A stretch of 22,768 nt of DNA from a virus. The stretch spans positions 1-22,768 of the IMG/VR virus record IMGVR_UViG_3300042463_000506, one strand, 5' to 3'. Each line of letters opens with the position of its first letter. Position 1 is the first letter of the stretch. The position numbers and the translations under genes were made by a program. Positions 6,380 through 13,136 of the stretch are shown here, piece after piece. The notes under the pieces were generated by a model that searched no databases, had not been told where the DNA came from, and worked only from the letters and a program-made list of their open reading frames with translations.

Positions 6380-6898
6380 TTAGCCTTCAGTAGCTAATAT
6401 GTCAGCAACAACTGCGCTTTCAATTTCATATGCTAAGTGGTCATCCTCTCCAACAAAGACAACTGAATACTTAGAACCGTCTGCACGCTCTTGTCCTGAA
6501 CCCTCACCAACTGATTGAAGTTGTACATTAGGGAAATACCAATAAATACCGTTTGCATCTTTACAAATTACATACAGGTATCTTTGACCAGCACTCAACA
6601 AATTCAATTTTCTAGATTTTTCAGCATCACGTCTGTGCAACATTGCTGTAATTGTAGCAGTAACAACAGTAGAACCGTTTACGAAGTCTTCTTGTTCATC
6701 TTCTACATAGTTAGATACTTTTCTCTTAACCTCAATTTCAATCGGTGGAACATTAACTGTCATTCCTTTAACAGACCAAGTTACTGAACTAGTAATTTGT
6801 GTTAAAATATCGTTCATATCACCAACTAAAATTTGGTGAATACCCCCGCTGTTTCTTTCACAACCTAACTCAATACCCTCTAATACTTCGCAAGCCAT
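6380..6898 (-). CDS. Probable major tail tube protein
   Basis: The 172-residue protein starts MACEVLEGIELGCERNSGGI and is beta-rich, with VTWSVKGMTVNVPPIEIEVK, VVTATITAMLHRRD and a C-terminal YSVVFVGEDDHLAYEIE. Length and strand pattern fit tail tube proteins of long-tailed phages, and an initial ELGCERNSGGI segment is one I associate with Bacteroidota phage tail proteins. It lies between two strong terminators right after the capsid gene, implying separately tuned, probably abundant expression, as expected for a tube subunit. The alternative is a capsid decoration protein. There is no separate sheath gene nearby, so a contractile tail is not supported. Confidence 0.55.
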   Translation of the reverse strand: MACEVLEGIELGCERNSGGIHQILVGDMNDILTQITSSVTWSVKGMTVNVPPIEIEVKRKVSNYVEDEQEDFVNGSTVVTATITAMLHRRDAEKSRKLNLLSAGQRYLYVICKDANGIYWYFPNVQLQSVGEGSGQERADGSKYSVVFVGEDDHLAYEIESAVVADILATEG

Positions 6899-6921
6899 AA
6901 TTTATATTTTTAAAAGTGAAT

Positions 6922-6945
6922 AAAAAGGGGTGAATTAACACCCCT
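6922..6945 (-). terminator. Intrinsic terminator after the major capsid gene
   Basis: Minus strand: AGGGGTG, loop TTAATT, CACCCCT, then TTTTATT. The stem is seven perfect pairs, five of them G-C, and lies 9 bp after the capsid stop codon. It is the most GC-rich hairpin noticed in the window. Because the next gene has no clear promoter, it probably acts as a partial terminator that also protects capsid mRNA from 3' decay. Confidence 0.88.
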
Positions 6946-6953
6946 CGTTAATG

Positions 6954-7895
6954 TTATGCGTTTGCAGGAATACTATAAGTAACCCATTCTGCATCGTTCA
7001 AATAGTTGAAACCTACTTTGAAATCAGAAATAACACGAATCTTACGATCTCCAGTTGTTTCTTTCATATTGATAGTTGTGATATCAGTTGGATCACTAAT
7101 CAAGTCAGCAAGGAAAATGTAGTTAGACTGCAAAGACAAAGTCATCGCGTTATCAGACATACCCTCACCAATAGACAAAGTGTAACCTAAGAAATTCAAC
7201 GGAGCGTCTTTTGTTGTATACGCCTCAGCTGATTGAACTGCAACAGCCAATCTGTAAGCATCAGCAACGTTAGAAGCTACAAACCATTTAACGTCTGCTT
7301 TACGGTTTCTTAAAGCTCTTGGAATTTGGTTGTATACCAAAGTCATTTGAGCGATTACGTTAGAAGCTGTGATAGCTGTTCCAGCGATTCTTTGAGCAAC
7401 TGGAATAGTTGCACCTCCTAATTGTTTCTCCAAACCGTCGCAAAGGTCTAAGTAAGTTCCTGTATCTCCATCAACATCACCTTGCCATGTAAGGTACTCC
7501 AATTGGTTAGAAACTGAACGACCTAACTCAGCATAAAAATGCGTAGCGAATTCAGCTGGCATAAAATCACCGTTAGAACCTTGACGCATCCAATCAGCTA
7601 AGAAAGATTGCTCAACTTCGAATTGACATACCTCAGTATTCAAAGCGATTTTGCAAATATCCATTGTTTTAGCTGACAATGTAGAGTTGTTTCTAACGAA
7701 ATCACAATCTGCCTCAGTCAATAATGTACCGAAGTCCAACGCTGCGATTTTTGTTGATTCTTTAATTCCCAACAATTGACGGAATTCTGCGCTTGAACGA
7801 TTCTCAAGCAATGCTTTTGTGTAAAACTCTTTAGGGTTTACTTGCAATAGAGCGTTATTTGTAACCTCCATCGAAAATTGTACTTTTCTGCTCAT
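6954..7895 (-). CDS. Major capsid protein (HK97-fold, inferred)
   Basis: The 313-residue product directly follows the protease/scaffold gene after one base (TAA-G-ATG). It begins MSRKVQFSMEVTNNALLQ; helices around residues 30-70 resemble a delta domain/N-arm. The central part contains HFYAELGRSVSNQLEYLTWQ (a spine-helix-like segment) and WFVASNVADAYRLAVAV, and the C-terminal part has NFLGYTLSIGEGMSDNAMTL and RVISDFKVGFNYL, as in P-domain strands. Such late 'ADAYR...G..L' and 'F..GFNYL' blocks fit HK97-fold capsids. Protease before and terminator after are the usual context. Base composition is a little less AT-rich than neighbours, consistent with high expression. Confidence 0.85.
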   Translation of the reverse strand: MSRKVQFSMEVTNNALLQVNPKEFYTKALLENRSSAEFRQLLGIKESTKIAALDFGTLLTEADCDFVRNNSTLSAKTMDICKIALNTEVCQFEVEQSFLADWMRQGSNGDFMPAEFATHFYAELGRSVSNQLEYLTWQGDVDGDTGTYLDLCDGLEKQLGGATIPVAQRIAGTAITASNVIAQMTLVYNQIPRALRNRKADVKWFVASNVADAYRLAVAVQSAEAYTTKDAPLNFLGYTLSIGEGMSDNAMTLSLQSNYIFLADLISDPTDITTINMKETTGDRKIRVISDFKVGFNYLNDAEWVTYSIPANA

Positions 7896-7896
7896 C

Positions 7897-8958
7897 TTAT
7901 TTCTTATTTATAAAGTTTGATAATTTTTCTACTTTCGACATTTTCAACTCAATGCCTGACTTTGGCGCCTCTGCCATTTCTACTTCTTCGACTGTTGCTA
8001 CATCCGCAACTTTTAGTTCTGCAATCATTGAATATATTTCATCAAATTTTGCGTCAACTTCTTCCTTTGTGTACGCCTCAACGGCAACTTCTTCAACTGC
8101 CATTTCAGTTTCAACAACAACTTCTTCTTTTGCCATTTCAACCTCTTCAACAACAACTTCTTCGGTTTTCATTTCCATTTCTTCCGCGCCCATTGATGTG
8201 ATTACGTTATCTGTAATAACTACGGGTGTGTCTTCAATGGTAATTTCTCCGCTAAAGTTTTCGATTGGTGTGAATTCAGTATCTAATACAGCAACGTCTG
8301 CACCTACTTCCAGTACGTCTGCTGTTACGATTACTTCACCACTATCTGTACCGATTGCTTCCGTGAATTGAGCGACAAACTTTCTCTTTTTGCTCATATT
8401 TATTGGTTTAATAATTTCTTGTTTTGTGAATTTTAACGCACTTTCACCGTGAATAGAGAATCCAATTTGCCCACTTTCTACGCAATCAAAATACGCTTGC
8501 TTATCTGTGAACTGCTGAACTGCAAACCATGTTTTTTCAGGGCATTCAATACCGTAAGTAACTAGAGATTTATCAGTCTTTGGCGTTTCAACTAACCATG
8601 TTTCTAGAATGTAGCTTGGTACTCGTTGCGCTTCATCATGTTCTAGGTTAAAAACGTCTTTACCGCTTCTATCTCTTTGGAACTTAACAAACATTTTTTC
8701 AACTATCTCAGGTGTTACGTTTACATAGTACTCCTCACCCGTTTGTTCGTCACGTCGGTATATTTTTGACGGTATCAATACAGGACTTGCTATCCTATAT
8801 TTTAAGTCATCTTTGAAAATCATTTGTTTGATGTCACTCAATGCAATACCCTTAATCATTATCGCGGGGTTTGCGGTGTTTGCAATTTCTAAAACGCCTA
8901 AATACTCGCCGTTTTCAGCGTCGCATTCATCAATTGAAAGATTATAGACTGGTAACAT
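7897..8958 (-). CDS. XkdF-type prohead maturation protease with scaffold-like C-terminal region
   Basis: The 353-residue protein has an N-terminal domain of about 185 residues with FNLEHDEAQRVPSYILETW (candidate catalytic His107) and GQIGFSIHGES (candidate Ser168), the His and Ser blocks of XkdF-like phage serine peptidases that process capsid proteins. Residues 188-353 differ: very acidic and Val/Glu-rich imperfect repeats (EEVVVEEVEM, EEVVVETEM, EEVAVEAY) and a coiled-coil-like end, as in scaffold proteins. An in-frame ATG at 8397 (Met188, MSKKRKFVAQF) preceded by an A-rich stretch could initiate the scaffold part alone. The start at 8958 faces the plus-strand cassette across 45 bp. The third catalytic residue is not identified. 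Confidence 0.8.
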   Translation of the reverse strand: MLPVYNLSIDECDAENGEYLGVLEIANTANPAIMIKGIALSDIKQMIFKDDLKYRIASPVLIPSKIYRRDEQTGEEYYVNVTPEIVEKMFVKFQRDRSGKDVFNLEHDEAQRVPSYILETWLVETPKTDKSLVTYGIECPEKTWFAVQQFTDKQAYFDCVESGQIGFSIHGESALKFTKQEIIKPINMSKKRKFVAQFTEAIGTDSGEVIVTADVLEVGADVAVLDTEFTPIENFSGEITIEDTPVVITDNVITSMGAEEMEMKTEEVVVEEVEMAKEEVVVETEMAVEEVAVEAYTKEEVDAKFDEIYSMIAELKVADVATVEEVEMAEAPKSGIELKMSKVEKLSNFINKK

Positions 8959-8960
8959 GG

Positions 8961-8986
8961 TTGTAATAGGTAAATTCTTATCTTTG
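8961..8986 (+). promoter_or_regulatory. Bacteroidota-type promoter of the plus-strand cassette
   Basis: TTG at 8961-8963 and TATCTTTG at 8979-8986 on the plus strand match the -33 and -7 elements of Bacteroidota promoters, separated by 15 bp (shorter than the usual spacing). The box ends 18 nt before the ATG at 9004, the same distance class (18-23 nt) as the other promoter boxes in the window. It lies in the 45-bp divergent gap between the protease gene and the cassette. Confidence 0.65.
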
Positions 8987-9003
8987 TCCTAAAAGTAAAA
9001 GTT

Positions 9004-9552
9004 ATGGTAAACGTAAAATTAGAGAATGAAACCTTTGAACTTCGCAACGAAGCGAATGAAATAACGCTCAAAGAATTTAACAAAATTTACACTATTCTAA
9101 ACAGCCAAACACTTGGAAAATTAGAGCAATATTGTGAGGTGTTTAAAACGCTTGGACTTCCTGAGGCGATTATTTACGATATGGAAAACGATTCATTTAT
9201 TGAATTGATAAAATCATTTAACGCAATGGAAATTAGCAATGAATTACCAGCTAAAAGCATTGAGATTAAAGGATACAATTATGTTGCTTACACGGGTGAT
9301 GAATTTAAGTTTAAAACAAAGGATTTAATTGAGATTGAAAAATGCGCTAAACGTGGTATTGATAATTTCCCTAGTTATATTCTATCAATTATCTTTAAGC
9401 GTGAAGATTTAAGCGTAAATGAACACTATGAACAATCACATTTAAACCTAAAAGCTAAATTATTTGAGGAAAATGTGAATGCTGACTTTGCGATACCTTA
9501 TATCACCCTAGTTGCTAAACGTACATTGAAAAGTTTAGAGGATGCAAAATAA
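9004..9552 (+). CDS. Putative tail assembly chaperone, N-terminal-type (plus-strand cassette)
   Basis: The 182-residue protein begins MVNVKLENETFELRNEA, continues with EITLKEFNKIYTILN and ends DFAIPYITLVAKRTLKSLED. An N-terminal beta part followed by an all-helical body is typical of G/gp14-like tail assembly chaperones that coat the tape measure before tube polymerisation; the length also fits. No catalytic or membrane feature is present. It is read opposite to every neighbour and has its own promoter at 8961-8986 with an A-rich leader. The next gene's ATG lies within its last codons (10 bp overlap), the paired arrangement expected of chaperone genes. The family assignment is inference from layout; an unrelated morphogenesis pair is possible. 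Confidence 0.55.
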   Translation: MVNVKLENETFELRNEANEITLKEFNKIYTILNSQTLGKLEQYCEVFKTLGLPEAIIYDMENDSFIELIKSFNAMEISNELPAKSIEIKGYNYVAYTGDEFKFKTKDLIEIEKCAKRGIDNFPSYILSIIFKREDLSVNEHYEQSHLNLKAKLFEENVNADFAIPYITLVAKRTLKSLEDAK

Positions 9553-10189
9553 TTGGAACGCCGTAACAGTTGGTAAATTTTTAGAAATCATTGAACTAGA
9601 TTCTCAGGAACTATCACCTACGGAATTTTATTTGGAGCGTATTGCCATTGTCACGGGAAACGATTATTTTGATACTGATGAAAGTGAGTTAAACGGGATT
9701 CTTAAGGAGTTCCGTTGGCTCGATTCATTACCTACAAATAAAACTAAACAATCATTTAGGCACTTATCATTTGGAGCATTTATTGACCTTAATACCTATT
9801 GCACCGATAAAGCACCTATTGAGAATATTGATAAGATTTGTGCAACTATTAAAGGTTACGAAATACTAACCTTTGAATGTGAAAAGATACGCGAAGAACC
9901 AATAACAAAACACTATTCAACTGTTCAATCATTCGTAGAGTATAGAGCTGAAATACTAGAAAAGTATAAAGGGCTTCTTGAAGACGATAATCCAGAACCA
10001 GACGAAGAAGAACCCGAAGAAATACAACCTACAAAACCCGAACAAACCAATACTAAGTGGGGGTGGCAAAGATTAATATACGGGCTTTGTAATGGTGACG
10101 TTACCAAAGTAAAAGACGTTACTAGCTTAGGGCATATTTTAGTACTAAATTGGCTTTCTATGGAGTCTGAATTAAAACTTAAAGGTTAA
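9542..10189 (+). CDS. Putative tail assembly chaperone, second gene of plus-strand cassette
   Basis: The 215-residue protein contains SELNGILKEFRWLDSLPTN (about residues 47-65), an acidic Pro/Glu linker (PEPDEEEPEEIQPTKPE, about 150-166) and a C-terminal KWGWQRLIYGLCNGDVTKVK block followed by a HILVLNWLSMESE helix. A terminal W-x-x-x-I-x-x-L..GD-x-x-K block is one I associate with tail chaperone or tape-measure-binding proteins. The gene overlaps its partner by 11 bp in the +1 frame, so translation is coupled or a frameshift makes a fusion. Its TAA shares the palindrome TTAA with the stop of the convergent minus-strand gene, leaving no room for a terminator. Confidence 0.55.
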   Translation: MQNNWNAVTVGKFLEIIELDSQELSPTEFYLERIAIVTGNDYFDTDESELNGILKEFRWLDSLPTNKTKQSFRHLSFGAFIDLNTYCTDKAPIENIDKICATIKGYEILTFECEKIREEPITKHYSTVQSFVEYRAEILEKYKGLLEDDNPEPDEEEPEEIQPTKPEQTNTKWGWQRLIYGLCNGDVTKVKDVTSLGHILVLNWLSMESELKLKG

Positions 10190-10599
10190 CCCTCTAAATA
10201 AAAGTTATAAAGCCCACCGCCCTCAGGTTGGTTAACGATAATAATATTACCTAATTCAAAAGTGATATTATCAAAATTAATTAGTGGGTATTCGTTTTGT
10301 AGGTAGGCTCTGAAATACTGCCTATATCGTTGTGTCGTATTATTAAATGACCTTGAATTTTTAAACCATGATAATAGTTGCATAGGTATAATGTGATAGC
10401 ACAAATAAGGTTCAGCGTAAATCTTAACCGTGAAAGTATATTGACTAGACATAAACGTACCAAAACTATAATCTATTTCGGCTGTTACGTCAATCGATTT
10501 ATAAAGCGCGCGTGTATCAATCAAAGGAGCGTTTAAGATTATCTCTTTGAATTTACGGGTGTATCTACGGTCAATATCTCTGGGTGTTCTAAATGCCAT
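10186..10599 (-). CDS. Head/tail completion-like protein (gp10-type), copy 2
   Basis: The 137-residue product has IILNAPLIDTRALYKSIDVT near residues 20-39, then strands including YTFTVKIYAEPYLCYHI. The pattern 'helix, D-T-x-x-L-x-x-S-I-x-V, strands, Y-x-x-x' resembles HK97 gp10-type head-tail joining/tail completion proteins. The preceding gene (10600-10950) shows the same pattern, so they may be distant duplicates. It starts immediately after that gene's stop and ends convergently with the plus-strand cassette. The C-terminal PEGGGLYNFYLEG is unassigned. Role inferred from pattern and context. Confidence 0.5.
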   Translation of the reverse strand: MAFRTPRDIDRRYTRKFKEIILNAPLIDTRALYKSIDVTAEIDYSFGTFMSSQYTFTVKIYAEPYLCYHIIPMQLLSWFKNSRSFNNTTQRYRQYFRAYLQNEYPLINFDNITFELGNIIIVNQPEGGGLYNFYLEG

Positions 10600-10950
10600 T
10601 TATACAGTTTTAAATACTTCAAATTCTCTATCTATTTGGTAATCTATCCAAACCCCGTACAACTTATCTAACGCTTTTTGAACGTTATCTTTACCTATTG
10701 TCTTATCGGTAATATTTCGGGGTGTAATATAAATCGTTCCTTTATCCACAAATTTAAAATAAAAAGTTGAACTAATACTTTTGATTGTGAAAACCTCTTT
10801 ACTAAAATCAAAGTCTATTTTTACCTTAGTACTATTTTTCATTAATCCAGTACGCACCGCTTTAACGTCGATAATCGTTTTCTTTATTTCAGCGTTAAGC
10901 GTTCTTGTACACGCGCCTAATTGTGATATAAATTTAGATCGTGAATCCAT
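10600..10950 (-). CDS. Head/tail completion-like protein (gp10-type), copy 1
   Basis: A 116-residue protein follows the tape measure with a one-base stop/start overlap (TAATG). It has an N-terminal helix (TRTLNAEIKKTIIDVKAV), then TGLMKNSTKVKIDF and a strand region ending FYFKFVDKGTIYI. The succession T-G-x-L-x-x-S, beta strands, F-V-D/E-x-G-T is the recognisable core of HK97 gp10-like tail completion proteins that join tail and head. Unlike canonical phages, it lies after the tape measure rather than between capsid and tail tube genes. Confidence is limited by the short, divergent sequence. Confidence 0.55.
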   Translation of the reverse strand: MDSRSKFISQLGACTRTLNAEIKKTIIDVKAVRTGLMKNSTKVKIDFDFSKEVFTIKSISSTFYFKFVDKGTIYITPRNITDKTIGKDNVQKALDKLYGVWIDYQIDREFEVFKTV

Positions 10951-13136
10951 TATAGTGACGCGCTTAATTTCATTGAGTTAACACGCTCCTGTGTGTATGT
11001 CATATCTGTTTCACTTACAACCGCTGTTACTGTAATATTCTGACCGTTTGAATTGTTACCGCTTGCATTTTGATTGTTTGCTGTACCGCCCGAACCGAAC
11101 ATATTAAATACAGGTGTGGCATTTGCTTGTGGCTCACTTACCGATGGATTTGGAGTATTTGGGGCTTGCGTTCCCGCGCCTGAGTTAAATTGTTTACTTG
11201 CAATCACTCCAATTTGTGCTGCACCCGTTAAGCCAGCTAACGCCATTAAAGCGGGATTTGGCATTGCTTTAGTAATTGCTAAAGCTGTATTTATTCCAGC
11301 TGTAACCAAAGCGGCTGCTTTATCAATAGCGAACTTTTTACGCGCAGCTTGTTCTTGGCTTTTAGCGTCTTTTTTTGCAGTTGCTACGGCTAAGTCACCC
11401 AATGCAGTCATTAACCCCGTGCTGGCTTCTGCGTATTGTTGCGCACTTGCTAATCTAGCATCTAAACTTTCTTTTGCTTTTTTCTTATCGTATTCAGTTA
11501 CTTCATCTGTTTTCTTTTGTTGAATTGCTTTAAGTGCGTCTTGGTATGCTTGTTCATCAATTAAGCCTTTATCTTTGGCTTCTTTTAATTTTGTTTCATC
11601 CTCAAGTTGTTTAGCTTCTAAATTAGCGACATACTTCGCTCTTTCGTCAGTATTAAAAGTATTCATCCACGAAGCCAACTCAATAGCGTTAGCCTTTTTC
11701 TTTTCGTCGTATGATAAATCAATAGCATCAAGTTCTGCCTTTTGATTAGCCTCTAAAATCTTTGTGTCTAATCCCGCCTTTTTTGCATCCTCAATAGCTT
11801 TTGTGTACTTGTCATTTACTGCCAATTTTTCTTGGTCAATATCTGAAAGTCTAGCGTTTAGAAAGTCTTTATTAAGTTGGTCAATTATGGCTTGCGCTTC
11901 TTCTGCTTGCTTAATTTCTTCTTGTTTGTACTTAACATTTATTTCATTCTCCGCATTCTTTTGAGCTATTACAATTTGAGAATAGTCTTGTTTGTATTTA
12001 ATAGCTTGGTCTATTTGCGCTTGGTATTTATCGTTGGAAATTTTTATTTCACGGTCTTGAGCTGAAAGTAAATTTAATTCATTTTCTTTTTGAGCATCTT
12101 TATTAAATTGAACCGCTTTATTTATTTCTTGTTGTATTTTTTCTTGGTTCTTTTTTCTTGTTTCACCCGCTTTTTTTGCGTTTTCAGCATCTTTTTTAGC
12201 TTCGTCTTCAGTTGCCTTTTCTTTTGCTTTGGCAGTTACTTTTCTTTGGTATGTAATATCGTCACCCGCTTTTTTCACTAATGCAATTTCCGCATAGGCT
12301 TTTGCTTCAAGTGCCGCTAATTCTTTTTCATCTAATTCATTTTTAATTTTAGCAACTCTAAACTCTTCTATTGCTGCTTCGGCTTTTTTCTGTTGTAAGT
12401 ATTTTAGCCACCACAATTTTTTCATAGTTACTTCTTCGGTACTTTTCCCGTCAAGTTCTGCCATGCGAATTTCTTGGTCGTAACCTTGAACAACTGCTGC
12501 GCTTTTCGCTTCCATTGCTTCGGCTGTTTTTTTAGCTGCGTCGGCTTGTGCTTGTGCAGCGTCTTCAACTGCAAAGTTTGTTAAACCTATCCAATCTAAA
12601 AAGTCTTTAAGTCCTTGTATTAACCAATCCACAACCGCGCCAATTGCTTCAAAGATTTTCTTTAAGATACCCATTTTGTCAAGTAGTTTGACAATTGCAA
12701 CGCCTATCAAAATAATAACCCCAGCGATAAGAAATAAAGGATTTGTTAGTATAGCTTTACCAACAGTCATGAAAGTACTACCTAACTCTTTTACACTTCC
12801 TATTGCATCTTTAAATGTAATTGCTTTAGCCGTCTTTGCAAATAACATTGCACGCTCAGAGGCTTCTTGAAAATCCATGTTACGAAGTGAATCACCAACC
12901 AAACCTAATGAACTAGAAACACGCTCAAATTTAGAACCCGAAGCCATTGCGTTAATTTCCGCGTTGACATCCATCATACGGTCTTTAAGTTGCCCAGCTT
13001 TTTGCTGTAACTCTTCAATATATTTTGGATCTGTTGCTTGTTGCAGTGCAATAGTTGTTTCGCGTAATTCTTGACGGAGCGACTTTATCCCCGTCGTGTT
13101 TGTTCTTATCTCTACGTCTATTACCTTGTCTGCCAT
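10950..13136 (-). CDS. Tail tape measure protein
   Basis: At 728 residues, this protein starts with a domain containing SLRQELRETTIALQQATDPK, carries one strongly hydrophobic stretch (TNPLFLIAGVIILIGVAIVK, about residues 135-155), then some 330 residues of Ala/Lys/Glu/Gln-rich coiled coil (about 220-580), a second apolar region (ALVTAGINTALAITKAMPNP) and a Gly/Asn/Ser-rich tail. This is the usual tape measure layout: the coiled coil sets tail length and the hydrophobic segments enter the host membrane. By the common rule of about 0.15 nm per residue, the tail would be near 110 nm. It overlaps the upstream gene by 16 bp and the downstream gene by 1 bp. No lysozyme domain is visible. Confidence 0.9.
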   Translation of the reverse strand: MADKVIDVEIRTNTTGIKSLRQELRETTIALQQATDPKYIEELQQKAGQLKDRMMDVNAEINAMASGSKFERVSSSLGLVGDSLRNMDFQEASERAMLFAKTAKAITFKDAIGSVKELGSTFMTVGKAILTNPLFLIAGVIILIGVAIVKLLDKMGILKKIFEAIGAVVDWLIQGLKDFLDWIGLTNFAVEDAAQAQADAAKKTAEAMEAKSAAVVQGYDQEIRMAELDGKSTEEVTMKKLWWLKYLQQKKAEAAIEEFRVAKIKNELDEKELAALEAKAYAEIALVKKAGDDITYQRKVTAKAKEKATEDEAKKDAENAKKAGETRKKNQEKIQQEINKAVQFNKDAQKENELNLLSAQDREIKISNDKYQAQIDQAIKYKQDYSQIVIAQKNAENEINVKYKQEEIKQAEEAQAIIDQLNKDFLNARLSDIDQEKLAVNDKYTKAIEDAKKAGLDTKILEANQKAELDAIDLSYDEKKKANAIELASWMNTFNTDERAKYVANLEAKQLEDETKLKEAKDKGLIDEQAYQDALKAIQQKKTDEVTEYDKKKAKESLDARLASAQQYAEASTGLMTALGDLAVATAKKDAKSQEQAARKKFAIDKAAALVTAGINTALAITKAMPNPALMALAGLTGAAQIGVIASKQFNSGAGTQAPNTPNPSVSEPQANATPVFNMFGSGGTANNQNASGNNSNGQNITVTAVVSETDMTYTQERVNSMKLSASL

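Noticed and set aside
7952-8371. Long open frame on the plus strand opposite the protease/scaffold gene (139 codons, Ser/Thr-rich)
   Set aside because: It is the antisense shadow of the low-complexity Val/Glu repeats; composition is extreme and it has no promoter or neighbour in the same direction.
10184-10236. GGTTAAC repeated at 10184-10190 and 10230-10236
   Set aside because: Seven bases, both copies explained by coding sequence and stop codons; no further symmetry.
11074-11523. 149-codon plus-strand frame opposite the tape measure gene
   Set aside because: Mirror image of the Ala-rich tape measure C-terminus; no leader, no partner gene.
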